A DNA stretch of 64,000 bases from Actinomycetes bacterium (GTDB lineage Bacteria > Actinomycetota > Acidimicrobiia > Acidimicrobiales > Palsa-688). Under the pieces are notes generated by a model that worked only from the letters and a program-made list of their open reading frames with translations, was not told the DNA's origin and ran no database searches. The position numbers and the translations under genes are program-made. The stretch is taken from the NCBI GenBank assembly GCA_021808665.1, contig JAKBBA010000011.1, forward strand, positions 22,401 to 86,400, given 5' to 3'. The first letter of the stretch is position 1; every line of letters begins with the position of its first letter. Positions 18,821 to 28,325 of the stretch are shown here, piece by piece.

Positions 18821-20770
18821 TTGAACGCCGCTTACCTGATTGTCGCGCTTCCTCTCACCGGCGCCCTGATACTCCTCTTCGGGGGCCGCAAGATCACTGA
18901 CCCCGTCTCGGGCTGGTTGGCAACGGCGATGGCCGCCGGCTCGTTCATAGCGACCGTGGTGGTGTGGGCGACCCTGCTCGGCCGGCCGAGCTCGTCGCGC
19001 TCAGTGGACAAGACCATCTTCACATGGATGCCCGTAGGGACGCTGCACGTCAGCTTCGGACTCACCCTCGACCCACTGTCGATCCTGTGGAGCCTCTTCG
19101 TCACGGGCGTCGGAACCCTGATCACCCTGTACTCGATCGGCTACATGCGAGGGGACCCGAGCTTCAGCCGCTTCTTCTTCTACCTGAACGCGTTCATCTT
19201 CTCGATGGTCATCTTGGTGCTGGCGGACAACTACCTGTTCAGCTTCCTCGGATGGGAAGGCGTCGGGTTCTGCTCATACGGTCTGGTCGGCTTCTGGTTC
19301 GAACGTGACAGCGCAGCCGTTGCGGCCAAGAAGGCCTTCGTTACGAACCGGATCGGCGACTTCGGCTTCATGGTCGCCTTGTACCTGATGTTCGCTCACT
19401 TCGGCTCGTTCAACTATTCGGTGGTCCTCGCTCCGCTCGCCGCCGGCCACGCCACGATCGCCACGTCTACGGCGACTTTCATAGCGGTGATGCTCGTCCT
19501 TGGGGCGGTAGCCAAGTCGGCGCAGATACCCCTTTACATGTGGCTCCCCGACGCCATGGAAGGCCCGACCCCAGTCTCCGCGCTGATCCACGCAGCCACT
19601 ATGGTCACCGCGGGTGTCTACCTGATCGCACGAACGGCGCCGATAATCCATTTCAGCCCCGACGCCCAGTGGATCATCGCGTCGATAGGAGCCGGCACCT
19701 GTTTTCTTGCTGCCACGATCGCGTGCGTCCAAGACGACATCAAGCGTGTGCTCGCCTACTCGACTATCTCCCAGATCGGCTATATGTTCCTCGCGGAGGG
19801 GTCCGGCGACTACCAGGCGGGCATCTACCACACCGTCATGCACGCCTTCTTCAAGGCGCTTCTGTTCCTCGCAGCGGGGGCGATCATCCACGCCCTCCAC
19901 GACGAGCAGAACATGAAGCGAATGGGCAACCTCCGAAAGTACCTGCCGATCACGTTCCCCGCTTTCATGGCCGGCTTCTTGGCCCTTGCGGCGATACCAC
20001 CTTTCGACGGTTTCTGGTCCAAAGACGAGGTGCTGGACGCCGCCTGGCACAAAAGCCCGGCCCTCTGGGCTTTCGGAGTTGCAGCGGCCGGTCTCACCGC
20101 CTATTACATGAGCCGCCAGGTTCGCCTCGTGTTCTGGGGTAAGTCCCGCTGGGAGACCGCGGCGGCCGACCACGGCGCGGCCGGCGACACCGGGCATGGC
20201 GGCGTTGGTGAATCGGGTCACGGCTCGGGAGCGCCGCACGAGGCTCCTTGGACGATGACCGTACCGCTGGTCATCCTCGCCGTCGCGTCGACGGTCGGCT
20301 GGCTCCTCAACGCAGACTTCGGCGGGCTCGACTTCATCAACAAGTGGCTGGCGCCGATCTTCCCTTCGACGGTAGCCACACCGTTCACCGTGTCGACCGA
20401 CACGAAATGGGTTCTAGGCATTGTCGCCACGGCGTTCTCCCTCACCGGACTGGCCCTAGGCATGGGCCTGTGGCGTAAGGTGGTCAGCCGCCCGGCTCTC
20501 GAACCGGCCTTCCTCGCTCACGCCTGGTACATAGACGAGGGGATAGCGGCGACGGTGTCAGGGCCGCTGGCCCGTATGGCGACACGTTTCAGCTTCGTAG
20601 TCGACGCAACGTGGGTGGACGGTCTGGTCAACGGCGTCGCCCGCTCGGCCGCCGGCGCCGGCCGCCAGCTTCGACGGGTCCAGACCGGTTACGTCCGCAA
20701 CTACGCCCTGGCGATAGGGATCGGCACGGTCATCGTGCTGTTCTACGTGTCCGTGCGGGCGGGGAGCTGA
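18821..20770 (+). CDS. nuoL: NADH-quinone oxidoreductase subunit L with a His/Gly-rich insert
   Basis: Distal proton-pumping antiporter-like subunit, 649 residues. Family signatures include NYLFSFLGWEGVGFCSYGLVG, MWLPDAMEGPTPVSALIHAA and the Lys-containing discontinuous helix DIKRVLAYSTISQIGYM. Between the last core helices (about 447-480) is a soluble Gly/Ala/His-rich loop (AGDTGHGGVGESGHGSG) that typical NuoL proteins lack. The TTG start follows nuoK by 8 nt. No ATG or GTG fits better. Confidence 0.95.
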   Translation: MNAAYLIVALPLTGALILLFGGRKITDPVSGWLATAMAAGSFIATVVVWATLLGRPSSSRSVDKTIFTWMPVGTLHVSFGLTLDPLSILWSLFVTGVGTLITLYSIGYMRGDPSFSRFFFYLNAFIFSMVILVLADNYLFSFLGWEGVGFCSYGLVGFWFERDSAAVAAKKAFVTNRIGDFGFMVALYLMFAHFGSFNYSVVLAPLAAGHATIATSTATFIAVMLVLGAVAKSAQIPLYMWLPDAMEGPTPVSALIHAATMVTAGVYLIARTAPIIHFSPDAQWIIASIGAGTCFLAATIACVQDDIKRVLAYSTISQIGYMFLAEGSGDYQAGIYHTVMHAFFKALLFLAAGAIIHALHDEQNMKRMGNLRKYLPITFPAFMAGFLALAAIPPFDGFWSKDEVLDAAWHKSPALWAFGVAAAGLTAYYMSRQVRLVFWGKSRWETAAADHGAAGDTGHGGVGESGHGSGAPHEAPWTMTVPLVILAVASTVGWLLNADFGGLDFINKWLAPIFPSTVATPFTVSTDTKWVLGIVATAFSLTGLALGMGLWRKVVSRPALEPAFLAHAWYIDEGIAATVSGPLARMATRFSFVVDATWVDGLVNGVARSAAGAGRQLRRVQTGYVRNYALAIGIGTVIVLFYVSVRAGS

Positions 20771-20779
20771 GGAACAGAA

Positions 20780-22504
20780 ATGACCACTACTGGCATACCC
20801 CTCCTCAACATTATCGTGTTCCTCCCGCTGGCCGGGGCGATCGTGTCGATGCTGATCCCTGCTTCGGCCTCCAAAGTCTGGTCGCGTCCGGTGGGCTTGG
20901 CGTTCGCGCTGGCCGAGCTCGGCTTCGTCGCCTACCTGGTGGCTGACTTCCCCGGGGGCAAAGCCGGCTTCGAGTTCGTCAGCAGCCACTCCTGGATAGG
21001 CCAGTTCGGCATCTCCTGGGCGCTCGGCGTCGACGGCATCTCCCTGTTCCTCGTAGCGATGACGTCCCTGCTGTTCCCCGTGGCGATGTTCGGGCCTGCG
21101 TGGAAAGGCAACGCCCGTTCCTTCCTCGGGTGGATGTTCCTCCTCGAAGCGGCGTGCATGGGTACGTTCCTTTCCCTCGACCTGTTCGTGTTCTTCATCA
21201 TGTTCGAGATAACCCTCGTACCCGGCTACTTCATCGTCGCCGGATGGGGCGGCGCCCGGCGGAACTACGCTGCAATGAAATTCTTCATATACACCTTCGC
21301 CGGTTCCGCGTTTCTGTTCGTCGCGATAATCGCCCTCGTCGTCCTCGACACCCCTCACAACGGTGGGCACGAGACGTTCAGTCTCATAACCCTGGCGAAG
21401 ATCTCATCGAGCCTGCCGCACGCCGACCAGGTCCTTATCTTCTGCGGTTTCGCCGTAGCGTTCGCGGTGAAGATCCCTCTTGTCCCTTTCCACACATGGC
21501 TGCCCGACACCTACACCGAGGCCCCGACGTCAGGGTCGATGATCCTCGCCGGGATCCTCTTCAAGCTCGGTGCGTACGGCCTGCTGCGCCTCGGCCTGTA
21601 CCTGGTGCCGCGCGGCGCCGCCGACATGGGCCCGCTGCTTCTCACCCTCGCCGCCGTGGGTATCGTCTACGGGTCCGTGGTGACGGTCATGCAAAAGGAC
21701 CTGAAGCGTCTCGTCGCGTACGCGTCGATCGTCGACGTCGCTTTCATAGTGCTCGGGTTCTTCGCTTTCTCCTCTCAAGGTGTTACCGGTGGGGTGTTGG
21801 AGATGGTCAACCACGGCCTGACCACAGGGGCGATGTTCTTCTTGGTCGGGATCGTCTGGGAGAAGAAAGGCACGCTGCGTTTCAGCGAGTTGGGAGGTTT
21901 GCAGAAGGCGACGCCGATCCTCGCGTCGATCTTCCTGGTGGTCGTGCTCGCCGCCGTCGGACTGCCCGGCCTCAACGGCTTCGTCGGCGAGTTCCTAGTG
22001 CTCGTCGGGACGTTCGTCACTCACCGCTGGTGGGCGGTCGTGGCCACGTCCGCAGTCGTCACCGGCGCGATCTACATGCTGTGGGCATATCAACGGGTGT
22101 TCCACGGTCCGATGGTCGCGCCCGAACCGTCCGGCGATGAGATCGAATCTGAACTGTCCGGAGGTGGCGGGGTCGCCGTAGCGACCAGGACGAAAGCAGC
22201 GACCAAGGTGACCGACATGTCATGGGGTCAGATCGCAGCGGTCGCTCCGCTCCTCGCTGGGATCGTCTTCCTCGGCGTGTACCCGCGGCTCTTCCTCGAC
22301 CGGGTCACCCCATCTGTCAACTACCTGCTGGCCCACGTGGAGCAGGAGGCGCCGAACGCCCACGTGCCGCCGGCGACGACACAACATGTAACTTTCAACG
22401 TCCCAGCCGACCAGAACGTCCTGGTAAGCCCGGCGAAGACTGCCAGTGCCCTGCGGGGGAATGCCTCGCCTGCTGGCAGCGCAGCGAAAGGAGGCGTCGG
22501 ATGA
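20780..22504 (+). CDS. nuoM: NADH-quinone oxidoreductase subunit M
   Basis: Antiporter-like proton-pumping subunit, 574 residues. Motifs include FIMFEITLVPGYFIVAGWG, LVPFHTWLPDTYTEAPTSGS and the Lys helix VMQKDLKRLVAYASIVDVAF. The C-terminal 90 or so residues form a polar tail with no homology I recognise. ATG 20780 follows GAGGAA, a usable Shine-Dalgarno. The stop overlaps nuoN ATG by 4 nt. Confidence 0.96.
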   Translation: MTTTGIPLLNIIVFLPLAGAIVSMLIPASASKVWSRPVGLAFALAELGFVAYLVADFPGGKAGFEFVSSHSWIGQFGISWALGVDGISLFLVAMTSLLFPVAMFGPAWKGNARSFLGWMFLLEAACMGTFLSLDLFVFFIMFEITLVPGYFIVAGWGGARRNYAAMKFFIYTFAGSAFLFVAIIALVVLDTPHNGGHETFSLITLAKISSSLPHADQVLIFCGFAVAFAVKIPLVPFHTWLPDTYTEAPTSGSMILAGILFKLGAYGLLRLGLYLVPRGAADMGPLLLTLAAVGIVYGSVVTVMQKDLKRLVAYASIVDVAFIVLGFFAFSSQGVTGGVLEMVNHGLTTGAMFFLVGIVWEKKGTLRFSELGGLQKATPILASIFLVVVLAAVGLPGLNGFVGEFLVLVGTFVTHRWWAVVATSAVVTGAIYMLWAYQRVFHGPMVAPEPSGDEIESELSGGGGVAVATRTKAATKVTDMSWGQIAAVAPLLAGIVFLGVYPRLFLDRVTPSVNYLLAHVEQEAPNAHVPPATTQHVTFNVPADQNVLVSPAKTASALRGNASPAGSAAKGGVG

Positions 22505-24195
22505 GCAGAGCGCTGCTCGCTTCCAACCTTCTAGCGGCGGGAACGCCCGCATCGACTACCACGACGGTAGCCCAGAACTGCACCGTTGCTCCGGGCGGCA
22601 CGAAAGTCGGTGGGCTGTGCACGGCGGCTAACTCATTGCACATCTCAGTCGCCTACAGGAGCATCGCCCCGATGCTCATTTTGGCGATCGGGGCTCTGGT
22701 CCTGCTAGCGGTTTCGGCAGTCCTGCCCAAACGCCCGAGGGTCGGCCTATACCCGGCGTTGACCAGCGCCATTGGCGGCCTCGGCCTGCTAGCGGCGGTG
22801 CTGCAATGGTTCGACGGCGCGGCCAAGGCCGGGACCGTGGAGATCGGCGGGCAGATCTTCTACGACCGCTTCTCGGTGCTGCTTTTGATACTGATCTCCA
22901 TCGCGGTGATCCTCAGCTCTTTCGCATCCGACGGCTACCTGCGCCGCGAAGGCCTAGACGGCGTCGAAGCCTACGTGCTGATGCTTATGTCAGCGACAGG
23001 AGCGATGCTGATGGCCGAGGCCGGCGGGCTCATAATGCTCTTCCTCGGCTTGGAGATAATGTCTATATCTCTTTATGTGATGGCCGCCTTCCACCGCCGG
23101 CGCACCCAGTCGGGCGAGGCGGGGCTCAAGTACTTCATCTTGGGTTCGTTCTCCTCGGCACTGTTCCTGTACGGGGTCGCGCTGGTCTACGGGGCTACCG
23201 GGTCGACGCAGTTCACCCAGATCGCCGCCTACCTGGCCGGTAACGTGCCCGCGAACACCGGCGTTCTGCTGGCGGGGATGGCCCTTTTGATAGTAGGCCT
23301 CGGCTTCAAAGTTGCCGCCGTGCCATTCCACTTCTGGACCCCCGACGTGTACCAAGGGTCCCCGACGCCTTTCACCGGTTTCATGGCGGCTGTCGCCAAG
23401 GCCGCCGGGTTCGCAGGCCTGCTCCGGGTGCTCACCCAGGCGCTGGGAACGCAGCAGGCCGACTGGAAGCCGATAGTGTGGCTCCTCGCTGTGCTCACCC
23501 TCGGTGTGGGGGCGGTCATGGCCGTCGCCCAGAGAGACCTGAAGAGGATGCTCGCCTACTCGTCGATCAGCCAGGCCGGTTACGTCCTTCTAGGCGTTCA
23601 GGCTGCCACAGTGCAGGGGTCGTCGGCGGCGCTGTTCTACCTTTTCACCTACACGTTCATCGTGATCGGCACGTTTGCGGTGGTCGATGTCGTCCAAGGC
23701 AAGGGAGAAGCCCGCACCGACCTGGGCGCTATTAGAGGGCTCGCCCGGCGAAACCCTCTTCTCGGCGCCGCCATGCTGGTGCTGCTGCTAGCCCAGGCTG
23801 GGGTGCCGTTCACGAGCGGGTTCCTGGCGAAGTTCTACGTGATCCAGGCGTCAGTTGACCAAGGTCAGTACTACCTGGCGGTCATAGCCATGCTGGCAGC
23901 TGCGGTAGCCGCCTTCTTCTACCTTCGCGTGGGCCTGTTGATGTACCAGGCTCCCAACGAAACCGAAGCGGCAGCTTCGCCGGCGGGTGACGGTGTCTTC
24001 CTCGCCGGCCTCGAACCTGTTCCGTCGCTGGACGGCAACGTTGCCACGGCGGTGCTCCAAGCACCTCCGAGCGGGCGGATCCGCGTTCCGGGCGCAACCA
24101 CACTCGTCATCGGCGTCTCGGTGCTCTTCACTATCGCCGCCGGAGTTTCGTCCTTCGCCATCGACTTCGCGAAAGCCGCCTACAGCCTGCTTTAG
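22501..24195 (+). CDS. nuoN: NADH-quinone oxidoreductase subunit N
   Basis: Third antiporter-like subunit, 564 residues from the ATG in the overlap with nuoM. The frame is open upstream inside nuoM, but that part has no family sequence. Core motifs: GLEIMSISLYVMAAFHRR, VPFHFWTPDVYQGSPTPFTG and the Lys helix RDLKRMLAYSSISQAGYV. The first 60 residues include a Thr/Ala-rich stretch with two Cys ahead of helix 1, an unusual N-terminus. It is the last gene of the operon and is followed by a strong hairpin. Confidence 0.95.
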   Translation: MSRALLASNLLAAGTPASTTTTVAQNCTVAPGGTKVGGLCTAANSLHISVAYRSIAPMLILAIGALVLLAVSAVLPKRPRVGLYPALTSAIGGLGLLAAVLQWFDGAAKAGTVEIGGQIFYDRFSVLLLILISIAVILSSFASDGYLRREGLDGVEAYVLMLMSATGAMLMAEAGGLIMLFLGLEIMSISLYVMAAFHRRRTQSGEAGLKYFILGSFSSALFLYGVALVYGATGSTQFTQIAAYLAGNVPANTGVLLAGMALLIVGLGFKVAAVPFHFWTPDVYQGSPTPFTGFMAAVAKAAGFAGLLRVLTQALGTQQADWKPIVWLLAVLTLGVGAVMAVAQRDLKRMLAYSSISQAGYVLLGVQAATVQGSSAALFYLFTYTFIVIGTFAVVDVVQGKGEARTDLGAIRGLARRNPLLGAAMLVLLLAQAGVPFTSGFLAKFYVIQASVDQGQYYLAVIAMLAAAVAAFFYLRVGLLMYQAPNETEAAASPAGDGVFLAGLEPVPSLDGNVATAVLQAPPSGRIRVPGATTLVIGVSVLFTIAAGVSSFAIDFAKAAYSLL

Positions 24196-24210
24196 GTCCG
24201 ATACCTCCGG

Positions 24211-24253
24211 GCCCTCGCCCGCTCGGCATCGCGGATGGCGAGCGGGCGTGGGC
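24211..24253 (+). terminator. Probable terminator of the nuo operon
   Basis: Starting 15 nt after the nuoN stop, GCCC-T-CGCCCGCTCG pairs with CGAGCGGGCG-T-GGGC: a 14-bp stem with one T-T mismatch and a 13-nt loop. No U-tract follows, as is common for actinobacterial terminators. It could also end read-through from the convergent gene at 24341. Confidence 0.6.
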
Positions 24254-24340
24254 TCTGTCGGTTAAGCCGTAGAACCGTCACCTTCCGGGCCTTCCGCCAT
24301 ACCCGTTGCCGATCTGTATTCCGAGGCTGTCGTATGCCCG

Positions 24341-25573
24341 TTAGCTTGGCGGCTTGGGGGTTCTCCGTTCGAAGTACTTGCCGAGAGCGTCGGTCTGGCG
24401 TTGGTAGTTCGACCCCGGTTCACGCCCGTAAAGGATGGTCGGCTCTTCGAGCATCCTCTCGAAGGTCAGTTTGCAAACCTGCTGTCCGTGCTCGATCATG
24501 AACGGCACGTCGTGGGCTCGAACCTCTAAGGCGGCCTTAGCCCCAAGGAACTCCCGGGTCGGGTCGTAGCCGAAACCAGGGTCGAAGAATCCGGCGTAAT
24601 GGGTTCGCAACTCGCCGCTGGTTGGGTCGTAGGCTGTCATCTCCGAGGCAAGCCCGGGGGGGATGACCACCGCTTCCTCTGACATGAGCAGGTAGAACTT
24701 CTTCTCGGTCAGCACGACGCGCCCTGGAGGGCACGACGGTGCTCCGGTGGGCGCAGCCGCAGGGCCGCTCTGGCCGGCGGGGTCCTCGGAGCGCTGGCTT
24801 GGAAGGTCCTTCTCCCGTGCAACGGTCTCCCAGAAAGGGGCGGGATCGACTGGTTCGGGCAGTGTCAGGTCGAGCAGGGGGGCGCTCTCGCGCGCGCGGT
24901 AGCCGACGCAGCCCTGTTCGTCACCGCGCAGGTCGAGGCTGAGAAACAGCCCGCCGGACAGCTTTAGACTGCCTTCGGGCACGGCCTTGCCGGTGACGTA
25001 GAGAAGGGGTTCGCGACGGTGAAGGTCCGCCACCTGGTCGTCGGTGAGCTCGCTCAGCTCCCTCCTGCCCGCCACCAAGCGAAGCTGGTTGAGGGTCAGG
25101 CCTTTGCGGAGACGGACAGCGAAGGAAAGGGGAACGACCTCCAGGTACAACCCGCCTGCGTATCCGGCGGCGATCTCGTCGAAACGGTAGCTGCCGTCGG
25201 TGATCACCCTGGTGAACACGTCTACACGGCCGGTGGAGCTCTTCGGGTTCGCCTTGCCCCGGATCCCCTCGGGGAGCCGCAGGCGTTCTTGAAGCGGGAT
25301 CAGGTAAGGACGGTTCGTTTCGAGCACGGCGCCGTCGCCGTCCAAGTCCAACCTGTCGATCGCGAGCTCACGGATACGCGACTCCACGTCAGCGCTACCG
25401 GGCAGGAAACTGCAGCGCATCCTGTACGCGACGTCGCCGAGCCTCAGGTCGAGGCTGGCCGGCTGCACGTGCCTGGCGACGAGCCCCGCCGGTCCTACGT
25501 CGATGACACCGTCTTCGATCGCCCGCATCAGGTAGTGGTTGGGGAGCACGCCGAAGCGGTCCGGGGGGATCAT
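24341..25573 (-). CDS. dcd: Two-domain dCTP deaminase (Dcd family)
   Basis: Deaminates dCTP to dUTP, or directly to dUMP, for thymidylate synthesis. It is 410 residues, twice the usual Dcd length, and contains two related beta-barrel halves. The first has the trimer-interface motif NPKSSTGRVDVFTRV with GYAGGLYLEVVPLSF. The second has SEMTAYDPTSGELRTHYAGFF followed by DPGFGYDPTREFLGAKAALE. This matches the long DCD family otherwise familiar from proteobacteria. The ATG overlaps the upstream MFS stop by 4 nt (ATGA), so I preferred it to longer open-frame starts. A Pro/Gly/Ala linker of about 40 residues joins the halves. Confidence 0.82.
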   Translation of the reverse strand: MIPPDRFGVLPNHYLMRAIEDGVIDVGPAGLVARHVQPASLDLRLGDVAYRMRCSFLPGSADVESRIRELAIDRLDLDGDGAVLETNRPYLIPLQERLRLPEGIRGKANPKSSTGRVDVFTRVITDGSYRFDEIAAGYAGGLYLEVVPLSFAVRLRKGLTLNQLRLVAGRRELSELTDDQVADLHRREPLLYVTGKAVPEGSLKLSGGLFLSLDLRGDEQGCVGYRARESAPLLDLTLPEPVDPAPFWETVAREKDLPSQRSEDPAGQSGPAAAPTGAPSCPPGRVVLTEKKFYLLMSEEAVVIPPGLASEMTAYDPTSGELRTHYAGFFDPGFGYDPTREFLGAKAALEVRAHDVPFMIEHGQQVCKLTFERMLEEPTILYGREPGSNYQRQTDALGKYFERRTPKPPS

Positions 25574-26865
25574 CCCTCCAACTGTAACTCCCTCCCAGCG
25601 GGCACCCTCCCGGATCGCGGGGAGACGAGGCGTTCCTCCCCGCCGCTCAGCGCCCCGTAAACCCACAAGGCCACGGCGAGCACGCCGAAGGCTCCCCCTA
25701 CGATCGACGAGGCGACCCAGCCTCCATCCGCGTAGGCGGTGGAAGCGCCGAAAGATCCGAGCACCCCGCCGACGAAGTAGACGGACATGTAGGTGGCGGT
25801 TATCCGGCTTCGGGCTTCCGGCCTCAGCCGGTAGATCTGGCTCTGGTTGGTGATATGCAAGCCTTGCGAGGCGAAGTCGACGACGATCACGCCGACGATC
25901 AGAGCAGCGAGCGAGCTTCGGGCGAAGCCTATCGAGATCCAGCTGGCGGCGAGGAGAGCCGAGGTGATGGCGGTCATGGTCCCAGCGCCGCCCCTGTCAG
26001 CGAAACGCCCGGCGAACGAAGCTGTAACGGCGCCGACCACGCCGAACAGGCCGAACAGGCCGATCGTCGACGTAGCGTAGTGGTAGGGGGAGCCGGATAG
26101 CAGAAAAGCGAGAGGCGTCCACAGAGCGTTGAAGGCCCCGAAGCTGGCGGCCCCGTAGATCGCTCGACGTCTGATCAGAGGCTCCTCGACCAGCAGGGTG
26201 GGGACCGACGTGAGCGCTTTGAGGTAGTTGATCGGCGGCCGGCGCCCCTCGTCCGGTAGGACACGGCTGAGGACGAAGGCCATGAGGACCATGACCGCTG
26301 CGGCGACCTGGAACGGGGTCCTCCAGCTGCCCAGGTCGGCCAGATAGCCGGCGACGGTCCGAGCCAGCAGAATACCGAGGAGCAGCCCGCTCATCACGGT
26401 CCCGACCACGCGGCCCCGCGAAACGTCAGGGGCCAGGGTTGCCGCGAATGCGACAGTGATCTGCGCAGCTACCGAGAGAGCACCCACGACCAGCGACGAC
26501 AGGAGGAGCAGTGCTCCGTCGGGTGAGAAGGACACCCCAATAAGCGCCAGGGCGATACCGGCGACCATCAACGGGAGAAGCCGCCGCCGGGCGAACATAT
26601 CCCCCAAGGGCACTACAAGTACGAGACCCGCTATGTAGCCGACCTGGGTGATCGTCACGATCAACCCGGCCGTGGCGGTCCCGAGGTGCAACGAAACCTT
26701 GATCGAATGCAGGAGCGGCTGAGAGTAGTACAAGCTGGCGGCGGACATGCCCGTGCACACGGCGAGGATGAAGACGAGTCGTTTCGGGATTCCGCGGTCT
26801 TCGACCTTTGAGTGAGAGCCAGACCTCGGCGCTTTCGGGGTATTCGTGTTCCGGGCCGTATCCAC
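25570..26865 (-). CDS. MFS transporter, drug/metabolite exporter type
   Basis: Twelve predicted membrane helices. The motif A-like loop is VVPLGDMFARRRLLPLM after helix 2, and a central cytoplasmic loop follows helix 6. Sequence style resembles YnfM/arabinose-efflux-type MFS proteins, but the substrate cannot be read. I start at GTG 26865 (431 residues) because CATACT lies 7 nt upstream; the frame is open to 26943. Neighbours are a P450 upstream (187 nt away) and dcd downstream (4-nt overlap). The dcd overlap indicates cotranscription, though a functional link is not obvious. Confidence 0.75.
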   Translation of the reverse strand: MDTARNTNTPKAPRSGSHSKVEDRGIPKRLVFILAVCTGMSAASLYYSQPLLHSIKVSLHLGTATAGLIVTITQVGYIAGLVLVVPLGDMFARRRLLPLMVAGIALALIGVSFSPDGALLLLSSLVVGALSVAAQITVAFAATLAPDVSRGRVVGTVMSGLLLGILLARTVAGYLADLGSWRTPFQVAAAVMVLMAFVLSRVLPDEGRRPPINYLKALTSVPTLLVEEPLIRRRAIYGAASFGAFNALWTPLAFLLSGSPYHYATSTIGLFGLFGVVGAVTASFAGRFADRGGAGTMTAITSALLAASWISIGFARSSLAALIVGVIVVDFASQGLHITNQSQIYRLRPEARSRITATYMSVYFVGGVLGSFGASTAYADGGWVASSIVGGAFGVLAVALWVYGALSGGEERLVSPRSGRVPAGRELQLEG

Positions 26866-27052
26866 CCGTCCCAGTATGGCCTTCGCTCCGGGTTTTACAG
26901 GCGGCCTCAGCCTTATCCGAAGGATCAGTATCAGGCACGACACCCGATGGGTGAGTTGACTTTACGACAACGGCGTCGGATCGGCGACTCACCCAAGGGG
27001 TGCCTGCGGGAAACTCCCGTCGGGTACCTTCGGGCGTCCCTCCGTGGCGGGT

Positions 27053-28321
27053 CTAGGTAGACGAACCGGCCTTGGTCGGGGTGAAACGCGCCGGAAGGTG
27101 CTTGATACCCCCGACGAGGGGTATGCCCAGGGACTGCAAGGGCACAGGCGGGCCCGTAACCTCGATGTCGGGGAGGCGTGAGAGAAGCTGGCGGAAAGCC
27201 ACCGAAACCTCACGGCGGGCCAAGTGAGCGCCGAGGCAGAAGTGCGGTCCCGGGCCGCCGAAACCCACGTGGTTGTTCGGGTCTCGTCCGATGTCGAAGC
27301 GCTCAGGGTCGGGGAACACGCGCGGATCCCGGTTCGCCGCCCCGTAGAACATGACCAGGCGTTCCCCTTCGTCGAGGTGCTCGCCGGCGAGCACCAACGG
27401 TCGGGTGGTGGTCCTTCGCATGAACACGACCGGGGAAGCCATCCGGACTATCTCCTCGACGGCTTTGGGCGTCAGACCCGCCAGATCATTCTGCCAGGCG
27501 GCACGCTCGGCTGGGTTGTCTGCCAGGAGGGTCATGCCGTGGCTGATGGCGGTCCGGGTGGTGTCGTTCCCGGCTACCGCCAGCAGAATGAAGAACGGTG
27601 CCAGCTCTGAAGGGGCGAGCATGTCCTCGCCGAGGTCGTTGTGGACCAGGGCGCTGGTGAGATCGTCGGTGGGGTTCTTCCTGCGGTCCTCCGCGAGCTC
27701 GTTCATGAGACCGGCGAGCTCCAGGCCGGCTTCGAGCAGCGCACCCATGACGTCCTCCCGGCCGCCGAGCATGTCGGGGTCTCCGGCTCCGAGGATAATG
27801 TTCGTGTCTTTCAGCACCGTCGGGAACTCGCTTCTCGGGATTCCCATCATGTCGCAAATGACCAGCAACGGGAACGGCTGGGAGAGAACTTCCACCAGGT
27901 CAACCTCGCCGTGCTCGCAGAAGCCGTCTATCACCTCCGAGCAGATCTTCTCCACCGAGTCGAGAACCCCCTGAAGGGCGCGGGGGGTGAAAGACCTTGC
28001 GACGATGTTGCGCTGGCGTGCGTGGCGGGGGGCGTCCATCACGATGAACGACCCGAAAAACTCCATAGCGTCGGTCTGCAGGTCGACTATCGACGTGGAC
28101 CCCTTGCCTGAGCAGAAGTCGCCGGGTCGCTTGCTCACGTCGATCACGTCCGAGTACCGGGTGAGGGCCCGGAATGTGACCGCCTCGCCCGTGAAAGGGT
28201 CGTCGACGTGCACCACCGGCAGAGAGCCCAGCTCCCTGATCTCGGCGAACTGTGCCATGCGCTGCGCTAGAGGCTGATGCCAGAAAGACGGGTCGGCGAT
28301 GACCTGGGGGTCGATGCTCAC
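27053..28321 (-). CDS. Cytochrome P450, CYP124/125/142-like
   Basis: Heme monooxygenase of 422 residues. The I-helix oxygen-activation motif is AGNDTTRTAISHG (from 250), ExxR is EEIVR (289-293), and the heme loop is FGGPGPHFCLGAHLARRE with Cys ligand 362. The ANRDPRVFPDPERFDIGR segment and the HFCLGAHLAR loop resemble actinobacterial P450s that hydroxylate steroid side chains or methyl-branched lipids. Substrate is inference. The GTG lies 4 nt after the stop of the F420-dependent reductase gene, so both are almost certainly cotranscribed. No ferredoxin gene is adjacent; the nearest is at 38716. Confidence 0.88.
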   Translation of the reverse strand: MSIDPQVIADPSFWHQPLAQRMAQFAEIRELGSLPVVHVDDPFTGEAVTFRALTRYSDVIDVSKRPGDFCSGKGSTSIVDLQTDAMEFFGSFIVMDAPRHARQRNIVARSFTPRALQGVLDSVEKICSEVIDGFCEHGEVDLVEVLSQPFPLLVICDMMGIPRSEFPTVLKDTNIILGAGDPDMLGGREDVMGALLEAGLELAGLMNELAEDRRKNPTDDLTSALVHNDLGEDMLAPSELAPFFILLAVAGNDTTRTAISHGMTLLADNPAERAAWQNDLAGLTPKAVEEIVRMASPVVFMRRTTTRPLVLAGEHLDEGERLVMFYGAANRDPRVFPDPERFDIGRDPNNHVGFGGPGPHFCLGAHLARREVSVAFRQLLSRLPDIEVTGPPVPLQSLGIPLVGGIKHLPARFTPTKAGSST

Positions 28322-28325
28322 CGGA

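Noticed and set aside
19274..20239. 321-codon minus-strand frame inside nuoL
   Set aside because: Lies entirely opposite NuoL antiporter motifs and shows no family sequence.
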